Below, piece after piece: positions 26,125 to 35,271 of a stretch of DNA of 64,000 nucleotides; the stretch's first letter is position 1, and every line of letters begins with the position of its first letter. The translations under genes were made by a program, and so were the position numbers. The notes below the pieces were generated by a model. The model was not told where the DNA came from and did no database searches. It saw only the letters and a program-made list of their open reading frames with translations. Source of the stretch: Mesorhizobium shangrilense. Lineage in GTDB: Bacteria; Pseudomonadota; Alphaproteobacteria; Rhizobiales; Rhizobiaceae. The stretch spans positions 62,001 to 126,000 of the forward strand of contig NZ_JBEWSZ010000005.1 of the NCBI RefSeq assembly GCF_040537815.1, written 5' to 3'.

Positions 26125-27339
26125 GTGAACGATATTCGTCCGATCCGCGCCAAAAGCGGCACCAACCAGGAAGGCACGAGCGCGCACAACCGCCGTGTCA
26201 TGATCGAGGCGCTGCGCCTCAACGGCGCGCTTTCGCGTGCCGATCTGGCGCGGGCGACGCAGCTGACCAAGCAGGCGGTTTCCAACATCATCGAGGATCT
26301 CGAGCGCGACGGCCTGGTCGTCGGGCTTGATACGGTTCGAAAGGGCAGGGGCCAGCCCTCGACCCCCTACAGGCTGGTTCCCGAGGGGGCGTTCGCGATC
26401 GGGCTGCAGATCGACCGCCATCTGACGCGGGCCGTTGCCGTCGACCTGGTCGGCAGCGTGTTGGCGCGGGCAGAAGCAAACCTGCCGTTCGACGAGCCAT
26501 CGAAAGGTGTCGAAGTCATCCTCGGCCTGGTCGATGGCGTCAGGCGTGAACTGGCTGGTATTTCCGCCCAGTCGGAGGGGCATCTCGTTGGTCTTGGCGT
26601 CGCAATGCCCGGTCCCTTCGGGCTGAAGAATTCGGACGACAAGTGGATGATGCCTGCCTGGCAGAAGTTTCCACTGCTGGAGACGCTTGCCGCCGGCACG
26701 GGGTTGAATGTCGGCTTGCAGAATGACGCCGCTGCCTGCGCGACGGCGGAACGCATGGTCGGCGCGGCGCACGGCGTCGATCATGCGGTTTGCCTTTATG
26801 TTGGCTACGGCATCGGCGCCGGGCTGATCCTGAACGGCGAACTCTACAGCGGCGGCAATGGCAATGCCGGCGAGATCGGCATGGCGCTGCTTTCGCCGGC
26901 CGGCCCCGGCTCGACGCCGCTCGAGCATCGCGCCTCGCTCGCCTCGCTCTATCAGCATCTCAGCCTCGATCCAGCCGATGAACGTCTCTACGAACGTATA
27001 GGCGCGATGGCGGCGGCCGAGGATCCCACGATCATGGCCTGGATCGACGGCGCCGCGCATGATTTGCGCTGGAGCGTGCATCTCATCGAGACGATTTTCG
27101 ATCCGCAGACCGTCATCCTGACCAGCGGTGCGCCGGAAGCGCTCGCTCGCCGCCTTGTCGAGGGGATGCATCCGCTGCTGACGTCGATCGCCGATCGGCC
27201 CGGGCGAAACCTGCCGCGGCTGCAGCTTGGCACCACGGATCCCTGGTCGATCGCGATCGGCGCAGCGGCGGCGCCGATCAGCCGTGCCTTCGACCCGCTG
27301 TTCTCGGCGATCCTGAAGACGCGCTCCACAGGCTTCTAG
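26125..27339 (+). CDS. ROK-family transcriptional repressor
   Basis: A 404-residue NagC/XylR-type regulator. The start is a GTG at 26125 with GAGGGGA 7 bases upstream; the ATG at 26101 has no such site. An N-terminal winged helix (RVMIEALRLNGALSRADLARATQLTKQAVSNIIEDL) is followed by a ROK sugar-binding domain (VGLGVAMPGP, LYVGYGIGAGLILNGELYSGGNGNAGEIG). The zinc-binding CxCGxxGC region of classical ROK kinases is absent, consistent with a regulator. It probably represses the divergent sugar operon, with the imported sugar or its phosphate as inducer. Confidence 0.9.
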   Translation: MNDIRPIRAKSGTNQEGTSAHNRRVMIEALRLNGALSRADLARATQLTKQAVSNIIEDLERDGLVVGLDTVRKGRGQPSTPYRLVPEGAFAIGLQIDRHLTRAVAVDLVGSVLARAEANLPFDEPSKGVEVILGLVDGVRRELAGISAQSEGHLVGLGVAMPGPFGLKNSDDKWMMPAWQKFPLLETLAAGTGLNVGLQNDAAACATAERMVGAAHGVDHAVCLYVGYGIGAGLILNGELYSGGNGNAGEIGMALLSPAGPGSTPLEHRASLASLYQHLSLDPADERLYERIGAMAAAEDPTIMAWIDGAAHDLRWSVHLIETIFDPQTVILTSGAPEALARRLVEGMHPLLTSIADRPGRNLPRLQLGTTDPWSIAIGAAAAPISRAFDPLFSAILKTRSTGF

Positions 27340-27471
27340 GGCTTGTCTGTCGCCCGAGCCGGTCTCACCCGGCATTTCCCCCGCCGCGGAGTTCCGCAGC
27401 GTCACACAAGGTTCATTGTGCGGACATAGCGTTAACCATTGCTCTTTGCTGCAATGCAAAAGGAATGGGAC

Positions 27472-29073
27472 ATGGTGGATATAGTTTCTAGTGAGGCGGG
27501 TATTCCGAGACCGGAGCATCCGCTTGAGCGGTCGGGCAGCGCAAAATGGTTCCTGCCTGCCTTTGGCGTACTCGTGCTGGTCGGCGTCGTCTATGTCGGC
27601 TACGCGCTCAAGCAGGATCTGGCCGAGGCCAAGACGGTACCGTGGATCCTGCTCGGCATCGCCTTGCTCATTGCCTTGGGCTTCGAGTTCGTCAACGGCT
27701 TCCACGACACCGCCAATGCGGTGGCGACGGTCATCTACACGCGCTCCCTGCCGGCGGAATTCGCTGTCATGTGGTCGGGCGCCTTCAATTTCCTCGGGGT
27801 TCTCACCTCGAGCGGCGCTGTCGCGTTCGGCATCCTGTCGCTGTTGCCGGTGGAACTGATCCTGCAGGTTGGCTCGTCCTCCGGCTTCGCCATGGTGTTC
27901 GCGCTGCTGATCGCCGCCATCCTGTGGAATCTCGGCACATGGTTCCTGGGCCTGCCGGCGTCGAGCTCGCACACGATGGTCGGCTCGATCATCGGCGTCG
28001 GTCTCGCCAACCAGTTCACGGCGCCCGCCGGCAGCGCGACCAGCGGTGTCGACTGGTCACAGGCGACCAATGTCGGGGTGACCTTGCTGGTCTCGCCGAT
28101 CGTGGGCTTCTTCGCCGCTGCCGCCCTGCTCTATGCGATGAAGTTTCTTGTCCGCAATCCGGCGCTCTACGAGTCTCCAAAGGGCAATGCGCCGCCGCCA
28201 TTGTGGATCCGCGGGCTGCTGATCTTCACCTGCACCGGTGTCAGCTTCGCGCATGGCTCGAACGACGGACAAAAAGGCATGGGCCTGATCATGCTGATCC
28301 TGATCGGCGTCGTGCCGACAGCCTTTGCGCTCAACCGCACGCCGGATATCAACTATCTCGAGGCCTACAAGTCGGCTTCCGTCAATGTCGAGCAGGCGTT
28401 GGGCAAATATGTCAAGCCGGGCGCCACCGTCACGGACGCAAAGGCGGCCGTCCAGGACGCAGTGCGCACCCGGACCTGGAACGACCAGACGACGGCCGCG
28501 CTGCAGACGTACATCCACAACACGACAGCTTCACTGCAGCCCTACGCCTCGGTCGAAAAGGTGCCGACCGATCTGGTTAGCAACGCCCGAAACGACATCT
28601 ATCTGATCGGTGAAGCGCTCAAGCTGATCGACAAGAAGCAGTTGCTGCCAATGCAGCCGGCCGATCTGAAAGCGGTGACCGACTATCATAAGGCCGTCGA
28701 CAATGCGACGAAGTTCATCCCGATCTGGGTGAAGGTCGCTGTGGCGCTGGCACTTGGGCTTGGCACCATGGTTGGCTGGAAGCGCATCGTCGTCACGGTC
28801 GGCGAGAAGATCGGCAAGAGCCATCTGACCTACGGCCAGGGTGCCGCCGCCGAGCTGGTCGCGATGGTGACCATCGGCATGGCCGATCGGATGGGCCTGC
28901 CGGTGTCGACAACCCACGTGCTGTCGTCGGGCGTCGCCGGGACGATGGCGGCGAACGGCTCGGGGCTGCAATGGGCAACGGTGCGCAACCTGGCGCTTGC
29001 CTGGGTGCTGACGCTGCCCTGCTCGATCGCGCTCGCTTTCGTGCTGTTCATCGTCTTCCGCCAGGTGTTCTGA
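27472..29073 (+). CDS. PiT-family inorganic phosphate transporter
   Basis: A 533-residue low-affinity phosphate/metal-phosphate permease. The PiT signature repeats are present in both halves (FVNGFHDTANAVATVIYTRSL, SSSHTMVGSIIG, and later GASFAHGSNDGQKGMG-like and VSTTHVLSSGVAGTM). About ten membrane helices flank a long soluble central region (residues about 300-430), as in rhizobial PiT proteins. The chosen ATG has AAAGGA 8 bases upstream; an earlier start would add 11 residues. It is a single gene ending in a strong terminator. Rhizobial pit genes are often preceded by a DUF47 regulator gene, which is not present here. Confidence 0.92.
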   Translation: MVDIVSSEAGIPRPEHPLERSGSAKWFLPAFGVLVLVGVVYVGYALKQDLAEAKTVPWILLGIALLIALGFEFVNGFHDTANAVATVIYTRSLPAEFAVMWSGAFNFLGVLTSSGAVAFGILSLLPVELILQVGSSSGFAMVFALLIAAILWNLGTWFLGLPASSSHTMVGSIIGVGLANQFTAPAGSATSGVDWSQATNVGVTLLVSPIVGFFAAAALLYAMKFLVRNPALYESPKGNAPPPLWIRGLLIFTCTGVSFAHGSNDGQKGMGLIMLILIGVVPTAFALNRTPDINYLEAYKSASVNVEQALGKYVKPGATVTDAKAAVQDAVRTRTWNDQTTAALQTYIHNTTASLQPYASVEKVPTDLVSNARNDIYLIGEALKLIDKKQLLPMQPADLKAVTDYHKAVDNATKFIPIWVKVAVALALGLGTMVGWKRIVVTVGEKIGKSHLTYGQGAAAELVAMVTIGMADRMGLPVSTTHVLSSGVAGTMAANGSGLQWATVRNLALAWVLTLPCSIALAFVLFIVFRQVF

Positions 29074-29096
29074 GCGAAGCGCAAGAGCGCTCAAAC

Positions 29097-29130
29097 AAAA
29101 GGCAGCGCCGGTCGCCGGCGCTGCCTTTTT
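29097..29130 (+). terminator. Intrinsic terminator of the phosphate transporter gene
   Basis: Perfect 11-base stem GGCAGCGCCGG / CCGGCGCTGCC with loop TCG, preceded by AAAA and followed by TTTTT. It lies 24 bases after the stop codon. Confidence 0.9.
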
Positions 29131-29166
29131 CTTTATGGACTATGCCGAAGCGCTGTCGGGGCGGCA

Positions 29167-29297
29167 CCCCCGCAAGGGGCGAGATTGGCAGCTTCGCCGC
29201 AGGATCGCGCCTTCAAACATCGAAGATTGGCGAAGCGCAGATGACGGCCGATCTCCCCCCTTGCGGGGGAGATGTCCGGCAGGACAGAGGGGGTGTG
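29167..29297. repeat. Rhizobial intergenic repeat with inverted ends
   Basis: CCCCCGCAAGGGGCGAGAT at 29167-29185 is close to the reverse complement of ATCTCCCCCCTTGCGGGGG at 29251-29269. The right end also forms its own hairpin (ATCTCCCCC/GGGGGAGAT) and continues into GTCCGGCAGGACAGAGGGGG. This module is a frequent intergenic repeat in Mesorhizobium genomes. It fills the convergent gap between the phosphate transporter and the patatin gene. Confidence 0.6.
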
Positions 29298-29355
29298 AAG
29301 GAACTCGACGGGGCTCGGTACGGGACCCAACCGCCAGTCGCCAGGACGGATTCCT

Positions 29356-30516
29356 CTACGTCGGATCTTCGCGATGCAGGTCGTGGATGGCGACGCCGTC
29401 GACATTGGTCGGCAGTGTCAGCCACTGGCGGTGCCGCAAAGTGCGCTGCGTGTCTTCCAGCCCGGTATCCCAATGCTCTCGCATCGACGTGCCCGAGAAT
29501 TCGTAGTCCTTGGCGTGCCCCTCGTAACCCTTGTGCTGGTAGATCAGGTGCACGATGTTGACGAAGCCGGCATTCGAGTAATCCTCGATCAGCTCCTTCT
29601 CGCCTTCCGCCAGCAATTCGGCGGGGACGCGCTTCAGGGCATCGAGAAGCTTCATCTTCAGCCCATGAATGCGCTGGAAATTGTCGGTGTTCTGCCGCGT
29701 GCGGCTGGAATACATGATGTCCTTGTGGCGCGACAGCACGTCCGGCATGCTGCGCGGCAGGACGCCCCGCGCGCTGAACAGGTCGACCTGGAACACCAGC
29801 GACGAGCGGTCCTCATCCTGGTCCAAGAGATATTGCAGCGGCGTGTTGGAGACGATGCCGCCGTCCCAGTAATATTCGCCTTCGATGCGGATCGACGGGA
29901 AAGCAGGCGGCAACGCGCCGCTGGCCATGATGTGCTCCGGCCCGATGCGAACCTTGTCGGTGTCGAAATAGACGAAATTGCCGGTCCTGACATTGACCGC
30001 GCCGACGCTGAGCCGCTTCTTGCCGTCGTTGAGGATGTCGAAGTCGATCAGGCTTTCCAGCGTGTCCTTCAACTCGGCGGTGTCGTAGAAACTTGTGGCG
30101 CCCTCGGCGCCCTGCGGCTCGAACCAGGGGATGGGATTGCGCGGCTTGAAGAAGCCGGGCTGGCCCATGGTCATCGTCATCCACGAACTGGTACGGTTGC
30201 GGATGTCGCGGTAGATGTCGCCTTCGGGCGTGTAGGCCCAGATCTTGCGCCCCGAAATCGTCTGCCAGAATTGCTCGAGCCGCTGCAGGCGGCGGCTGGG
30301 CTCGTTGCCGGCGATGATCGAGGCGTTGATGGCGCCGATCGACACGCCGGACAGCCAGGTCGGTTCGCAGCCGGCGTCGGCAAGCGCCTGATAGACGCCG
30401 GCCTGATAGGCGCCGAGCGCGCCGCCGCCCTGGAACACCAGCGCGACACGGTCATACTGCGCCGAGATTTCCTCGATGGTGGCGGCAGCCTGCTTGGTTC
30501 GGTTGCGTTCAAGCAC
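29356..30516 (-). CDS. Patatin-like phospholipase/esterase
   Basis: A 386-residue cytoplasmic patatin-family hydrolase. The glycine-rich oxyanion loop is [14 protein letters not shown], the nucleophile Ser59 lies in GVSIG, and the dyad aspartate in [12 protein letters not shown] at 30516 with GGAGAAAG upstream is preferred; it overlaps the acetoacetate decarboxylase gene by 8 bases, so the two are co-translated. In proteobacteria this patatin type is repeatedly found with acetoacetate decarboxylase and 3-hydroxybutyrate dehydrogenase genes, suggesting a role in polyhydroxybutyrate or membrane lipid turnover, though the actual substrate is not established here. Confidence 0.87.
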   Translation of the reverse strand: MLERNRTKQAAATIEEISAQYDRVALVFQGGGALGAYQAGVYQALADAGCEPTWLSGVSIGAINASIIAGNEPSRRLQRLEQFWQTISGRKIWAYTPEGDIYRDIRNRTSSWMTMTMGQPGFFKPRNPIPWFEPQGAEGATSFYDTAELKDTLESLIDFDILNDGKKRLSVGAVNVRTGNFVYFDTDKVRIGPEHIMASGALPPAFPSIRIEGEYYWDGGIVSNTPLQYLLDQDEDRSSLVFQVDLFSARGVLPRSMPDVLSRHKDIMYSSRTRQNTDNFQRIHGLKMKLLDALKRVPAELLAEGEKELIEDYSNAGFVNIVHLIYQHKGYEGHAKDYEFSGTSMREHWDTGLEDTQRTLRHRQWLTLPTNVDGVAIHDLHREDPT

Positions 30517-31309
30517 GGGCTTTCTCCAACTGGGGTGCGCTGGTCGTGGGCCGGCTGTGATCGGCAAGATAGTCGTGCATCACCTCGCCCAACCCAAGCG
30601 TAAGATCGGCGGTGAAGTGGACGGCGGAGACGATGTCGAGCACCGGCAGCCGCGCCACGTCGGCCATGACATGGGGCCGCAGATCGAGCGCGGCTGGCGC
30701 CGTCCAGGCTTCCTTCAGCGTCACATCGGTCAGGTAATAGCGCACCAGCTCGCAAATGCGCGGGCTTCCGTCGACATGCGGGATGATCTTGATCAGGAAA
30801 TTGGGAGATGCCAGCGAGGCAAGCACGGAATCGTGGTCGGCTTCGCGGTGTTTGTAGCCCATCGTGCCGGTGGCGCACAGGACGCTGCCATAGTGCAGCG
30901 TGCCGACGATCACCTCGCCTTCATGCACGATCTTGGGGTTGGCCAGCTTCTTTGGAAAACCCCAGAGCTCGCGTCCGCCGGCAATCGGCGCGTCGTCATC
31001 GAGATACATCGAATGGACGTAGCCGCCGTGCTGTCCCTTGTAGCGCACGGGGATCACCTGGCCGGTCTCCGTGTAGTCACCGAAACCGGTCGAGTCCGGC
31101 ATGCGGATGAATTCGTACTTGACCAGCGGCTCGTCGATTTCCAGCGGCTCCGGCACAACGGCCTCAAGGGCTTCGCGCGTCGTGCGGTAGGTGATGATGA
31201 CGTATTCTCGGTTGAAGAAACGATACGGCCCGGGGGGAAAGGAAGGGTTGGTCAGCGGCATCGCATAGGCGCGCTTCACGACATCGGCGATCTTCAAGGC
31301 TGGCCCCAT
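30509..31309 (-). CDS. adc: Acetoacetate decarboxylase
   Basis: A 266-residue ADC-family enzyme. The Schiff-base lysine lies in the hallmark [13 protein letters not shown] (Lys120/Lys121), equivalent to the catalytic and adjacent pKa-perturbing lysines of clostridial ADC. It would convert acetoacetate to acetone and CO2. I prefer the ATG at 31309 ([19 protein letters not shown]); GTG codons at 31339 and 31354 are alternatives, but the latter falls inside an inverted repeat that looks regulatory. It is divergent from 3-hydroxybutyrate dehydrogenase, whose product is acetoacetate, so the pair handles ketone bodies from storage polymer. Confidence 0.88.
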   Translation of the reverse strand: MGPALKIADVVKRAYAMPLTNPSFPPGPYRFFNREYVIITYRTTREALEAVVPEPLEIDEPLVKYEFIRMPDSTGFGDYTETGQVIPVRYKGQHGGYVHSMYLDDDAPIAGGRELWGFPKKLANPKIVHEGEVIVGTLHYGSVLCATGTMGYKHREADHDSVLASLASPNFLIKIIPHVDGSPRICELVRYYLTDVTLKEAWTAPAALDLRPHVMADVARLPVLDIVSAVHFTADLTLGLGEVMHDYLADHSRPTTSAPQLEKARA

Positions 31310-31351
31310 CGGTTCAGGAACAACTGCGCGAATGCGCACCGGATTATGTTG

Positions 31352-31377
31352 CACGGCACCGTGACAGTGCCGTGTCA
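31352..31377. promoter_or_regulatory. Overlapping inverted repeats between adc and bdhA
   Basis: CACGGCAC (31352-31359) pairs with GTGCCGTG (31367-31374), and TGACA (31362-31366) pairs with TGTCA (31373-31377). The overlapping repeats lie in the shared promoter region of the divergent genes and are a good candidate for a common operator. Confidence 0.5.
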
Positions 31378-31508
31378 GCCCCGGGCGGTCACCGGATCAC
31401 CGTCGCTCTCCTGTAATCGAGCCGACATATGGCTGTGGCATTGTCATGCTGCGGCGCACAAAGGGTGCGCTGTCCCCCAAATTTCCTCCCACCTCTTGCG
31501 AGATCATC

Positions 31509-32297
31509 ATGGCTTCCCTTTCTTCGAAGAGTGCCCTCGTCACCGGTTCGACCAGCGGCATCGGCCTGGCTATCGCCCGTGCCTTTGCAGCCGAAGGGGC
31601 CAATGTCACCATCAACGGCCTGGGCGACGCGGCTGCCATCGAGCAGGAACGCGCCGGCATCGAGAAGGACTTTGGCGTCAAGTGCCGCTATTCCGACGCC
31701 AACATGATGGACGGCGCGGCGGTAACAGCCATGGTTGAGGAAGCCGAGGCGGCGTTCGGCAGCCTTGACATCCTCGTCAACAATGCCGGCATCCAGCATG
31801 TCGCGCCGATCGAAGATTTTCCTGACGACAAATGGGAAGCGATCATCCGCATCAACCTGCTGGCCGCCTTCTATGCAATCAAGGCGGCGCTGCCCGGCAT
31901 GAAGGCGCGCAAATGGGGCCGCATCATCAACACGGCCTCGGCGCATGCGCTGGTCGCTTCGCCGTTCAAGTCGGCTTACGTGTCGGCCAAGCACGGCATT
32001 TCCGGCCTGACCAAGACCGTGGCGCTGGAGGCAGCACTTGACGGCATCACCGTCAATGCGATCGCGCCCGGCTATGTATGGACGCCACTGGTCGAAAAGC
32101 AGATTCCCGACACGATGAAGGCGCGCGGCATGACCGAGGAACAGGTCAAGCACGACGTGCTTTTGGCGGCGCAGCCGACCAAGGAGTTCGTCACCGTCGA
32201 CGAGCTTGCCGCGCTGGCGCTGTTCCTGTGCTCGGATGCGGCCAAGCAGATAACCGGCACGACCTTGCCGATGGATGGCGGCTGGACGGCGCAGTAA
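31509..32297 (+). CDS. bdhA: D-3-hydroxybutyrate dehydrogenase
   Basis: A 262-residue SDR. The cofactor loop is TGSTSGIG, followed by NNAG and the catalytic Ser/Tyr/Lys set in NTASAHALVASPFKSAYVSAKHG. The downstream segment APGYVWTPLVEKQIPDTMKARG and the ending TGTTLPMDGGWTAQ are characteristic of D-3-hydroxybutyrate dehydrogenases (BdhA), which oxidise 3-hydroxybutyrate to acetoacetate. Length agrees with rhizobial BdhA. It is divergent from the acetoacetate decarboxylase-patatin pair. An imperfect G+C-rich hairpin follows the gene near 32338-32365. Confidence 0.92.
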   Translation: MASLSSKSALVTGSTSGIGLAIARAFAAEGANVTINGLGDAAAIEQERAGIEKDFGVKCRYSDANMMDGAAVTAMVEEAEAAFGSLDILVNNAGIQHVAPIEDFPDDKWEAIIRINLLAAFYAIKAALPGMKARKWGRIINTASAHALVASPFKSAYVSAKHGISGLTKTVALEAALDGITVNAIAPGYVWTPLVEKQIPDTMKARGMTEEQVKHDVLLAAQPTKEFVTVDELAALALFLCSDAAKQITGTTLPMDGGWTAQ

Positions 32298-32469
32298 ACG
32301 CCACGGATTTCATTCTCCGGACCCTGTCGTTCCGTTCCAGCCGGCGGCCTCGCCGCCACCGGCTGCGCTCGTCGTTGTCATGACCGGATTTCCAACGTAT
32401 TGCCGGCCGTATCCATCGGCTGTGCATGCAACCACTACAGACAGGCAGAATTGTGCGGATGAGTGAGGC

Positions 32470-33513
32470 ATGAGCGACATCAGGGTGGAACGCCTTACCA
32501 AGCGGTTCAATGAGACGGCGGCGCTCAACGCGGTTTCGCTCGATTTCCCCACGGGGTCCTTTACCGCGCTGCTCGGGCCCTCCGGTTGCGGCAAGACCAC
32601 GATGCTGCGGCTGATCGCCGGCTTCGAGGCGCCCAGCGAGGGCCGCGTGCTGTTCGGAGAGAAGCTGATGGCCGATCCCCAGCGGCAGGTGCCGCCTGAA
32701 GCGCGCGGCGTTGGCGTCGTCTTCCAGTCCTACGCGCTCTGGCCGCATATGGATGTGGCTGAGAACGTCGCCTATCCGCTCAAGGCCCGGCACGTGAAGC
32801 AAGGCGAGATCGCTGCCCGTGTCGGCGCTGTCCTCGAGATTGTCGGCCTCAATGGTTTTGAAAAGCGTCGCATCGAGGAACTGTCGGGCGGCCAGCGCCA
32901 GCGCGTGGCGCTGGCGCGCTGTCTCGTCGCCGACGCGAGCATCATCCTGTTCGATGAACCGCTTGCCAATCTCGACATGCATTTGCGGTCGTCGATGGTC
33001 GATGCATTCCGCGACATCCATCGCCGCACCGGCGCCACCATCGTCTATGTCACCCATGACCAGGCCGAGGCATTGGCGCTGGCCGACCGCGTCGCCATCA
33101 TGAGCCACGGCCGGTTGCTGCAGGCGGCGTCGCCGCAAGAGGTCTATCGCGCGCCCGCCGATGCGACTGTCGCGGGCTTCATCGGCAGAGGGTCCATCGT
33201 TTCGGCGGTGGCGACCGGCCATGCCAATGGGACCACGACGGTCGAGATCGCCGGGCATCGTATCACGGCCCGAAGTGCGTGCGGGCAGGCGGGGCCGGTC
33301 AAGGTCCTGCTGCGGCCCGAGGCACTTCGGCTTTCGTCGGAGGGCATGCCGGCAACTGTGCTGGACAGCATCTATCGCGGCCCGGTCTATGAGGCGCGGC
33401 TGGCCTTGCCGGAGCCCGGACAGGAATTGCTGATCGACAGCGCCGAGGCGTTGGCGGTGGGGCAGAAGGTGCGGGTGGCGGTGTCGGATGGCTGGATCAT
33501 TCCCGGCGGCTAA
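32470..33513 (+). CDS. ABC transporter ATPase (iron/polyamine-type)
   Basis: A 347-residue ATPase with Walker A GPSGCGKTT, Q-loop VFQSYALWPH, signature LSGGQRQRVALARCL, Walker B IILFDEPLANLD and YVTHDQAEALALADR, followed by a TOBE domain (LLRPEALRLSSEG). The type serves Fe3+, thiamine, polyamine or phosphonate importers. It is convergent with the two-domain permease gene, whose end is only 6 bases away, and that permease plus the next binding protein lack an ATPase on their own strand. I therefore infer that this ATPase belongs to them despite the opposite direction. Confidence 0.87.
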   Translation: MSDIRVERLTKRFNETAALNAVSLDFPTGSFTALLGPSGCGKTTMLRLIAGFEAPSEGRVLFGEKLMADPQRQVPPEARGVGVVFQSYALWPHMDVAENVAYPLKARHVKQGEIAARVGAVLEIVGLNGFEKRRIEELSGGQRQRVALARCLVADASIILFDEPLANLDMHLRSSMVDAFRDIHRRTGATIVYVTHDQAEALALADRVAIMSHGRLLQAASPQEVYRAPADATVAGFIGRGSIVSAVATGHANGTTTVEIAGHRITARSACGQAGPVKVLLRPEALRLSSEGMPATVLDSIYRGPVYEARLALPEPGQELLIDSAEALAVGQKVRVAVSDGWIIPGG

Positions 33514-33519
33514 GCATTC

Positions 33520-35265
33520 TTACCGCCAGGGCAGCACGCCCGCGGGCAGCCGCCGCCCGACGCGGTCGAGCACAATCAGCAGGACGACGACGACCACAAT
33601 TGTCGAAACGGCGATTGCCGCCGCCTGCGTACCCAGACCGGCCTCCTCAAGGCTGAACAGGACCACGCCCAGCGTCTCGTTGCCGCTCGACCAGAGCAGG
33701 GCCGAGACCGTCAGTTCGTTGAAGGCGCTCATGAAGACCAGCAGACCGCCGGCCACCGCTGCCGGCGCGGCCAGCGGCGCGGTGATCGTGGCAAGCCGGC
33801 GAAGCGGGCGGGCACCCGACACTGCCGCTGCCTCGTCGAGGTCGCGCGAAATCTGCCCGACCGCCGTCGTCACCGGTTTCAGGGCAAGGGTGAAAAATCG
33901 CATCGCATAGGCGACCAGGATGATCGATGCCGTCGCATAGAGGCTGCCGATCAGCGGCAGGGGGCGCAGGAACAGGAGAATGCAGGCGATGGCCAGGACG
34001 ACGCCGGGAACCGCATAGGGCAGGTCGACAATACCGCTGATGACATTGCTCCAACGCCGGCCGAACCGTTCGAGCACCACGGTCACCGGGATGACGCCTA
34101 TGGCAAGGATCAGTGCTGTGCCGCCGGCAAACAGGATGGAGTTGCGGAAGGCGCGCACGGTCGATGCCTGCCGGACCAGGACCTCGGCATAGTTGGACGC
34201 GGTCACCGTCGTCCAGCCAAGCGGCACGCCGAAGGACGGCACCAGCGAGGTCGCCAGCAGTGCGCAAGCCGGAAGCACGAGGATGAGCCCGATCACCAGC
34301 CAGCCGAGAAGCGCGAGCGGCAGGCGGTAGCGGCCGAGCTCAAATCGCGCCGGCGTACCGACGGTGAAACGATGGGCGGCACCTCGCAGGGCCAGCGATT
34401 GGCAGGCAACGCCGGTGAGCGCGAGCACGCCGACCAGCACGGACAGTGCCGCGATCTGCGGCAGCACGCCCGGGCCGAAGCTCGACAGGTCCTGATAGAT
34501 CAGGGTCGGGAGCGTCAGGTAATTGACGGGCATTCCGAGCAGAGCGGGTATGCCGAAATTGCCGACACCGGAAACGAAAGCGAGAGCGGCGGCGGCCACG
34601 ATGTAGGGACGGATGACCGGCAGCATGATGGTCCGCAATACCGCAAGCGGCCTTGCGCCGGAGGCTCTGGCTGCCTCGACGAGATCACGCGGCACCCGGG
34701 CAAGCCCGGCTCGCAGCGTGATGAACACGATCGGCGCGTGCTGGACCGCGTAGAGCAGGATGATGCCGTTGCGGCCCAGCATCGGATTGGGCGTTCCCGG
34801 CGGCGGCGCCATGCCGATCATGCCGAGAAGCGTTGACGATGGCCCGAACAGATGCAGCCACGACAAAGCGGTGACTTGCGGCGCGATCATCAGCGGCAGC
34901 AACAGCAGGAAGCCGAGGGTTTTTCGCCCCGGCAGATCGGTCATGGTCACGGCTATGGCAAAGGGACCGCCGAGACAGACCGCCAGCACGGCGCCGAAGA
35001 AGGCGGTGTCCAGCGTGTGCCCCATGGCTCGCAAGGCGGCAGGCTTGGCGAGGCGCTCAGTGAATGCGCCGAGGTCGAGTTCGCTGCCGGGCGCGATGGC
35101 CGCGATGACAAGCCGGACCATTGGCAGCAGGCTGAGCAGCGCGATGACCAGCAAGACAGCGAGGGCCGACGCACGCAATCCGAACGTGGCCTGCATCCCC
35201 GTCGTATGCCCGTGCCATGCAGGCACGGACATACGCTGCCCTGGGAGGCTATCCTGCGCGGACAC
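33520..35265 (-). CDS. ABC permease with two fused permease domains (FbpB/ThiP type)
   Basis: A 581-residue protein in which two six-helix permease domains are joined, as in ferric iron FbpB and thiamine ThiP transporters. Two docking loops are visible: LVEAARASGARPLAVLRTIMLPVIRP in the first half and LDEAAAVSGARPLRRLATITAPLAAP in the second. One chain thus replaces a permease dimer. The start is uncertain: a GTG at 35265 lies 7 bases after the binding-protein stop, and Met at 35196 sits directly before the first helix. It is co-transcribed with the binding protein. Confidence 0.88.
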   Translation of the reverse strand: MSAQDSLPGQRMSVPAWHGHTTGMQATFGLRASALAVLLVIALLSLLPMVRLVIAAIAPGSELDLGAFTERLAKPAALRAMGHTLDTAFFGAVLAVCLGGPFAIAVTMTDLPGRKTLGFLLLLPLMIAPQVTALSWLHLFGPSSTLLGMIGMAPPPGTPNPMLGRNGIILLYAVQHAPIVFITLRAGLARVPRDLVEAARASGARPLAVLRTIMLPVIRPYIVAAAALAFVSGVGNFGIPALLGMPVNYLTLPTLIYQDLSSFGPGVLPQIAALSVLVGVLALTGVACQSLALRGAAHRFTVGTPARFELGRYRLPLALLGWLVIGLILVLPACALLATSLVPSFGVPLGWTTVTASNYAEVLVRQASTVRAFRNSILFAGGTALILAIGVIPVTVVLERFGRRWSNVISGIVDLPYAVPGVVLAIACILLFLRPLPLIGSLYATASIILVAYAMRFFTLALKPVTTAVGQISRDLDEAAAVSGARPLRRLATITAPLAAPAAVAGGLLVFMSAFNELTVSALLWSSGNETLGVVLFSLEEAGLGTQAAAIAVSTIVVVVVLLIVLDRVGRRLPAGVLPWR

Positions 35266-35271
35266 CGCTGA

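Noticed and set aside
26107-27972. Minus-strand open frame of 621 residues across the ROK and PiT genes
   Set aside because: Runs through two unrelated plus-strand genes and their spacer; composition is that of a shadow.
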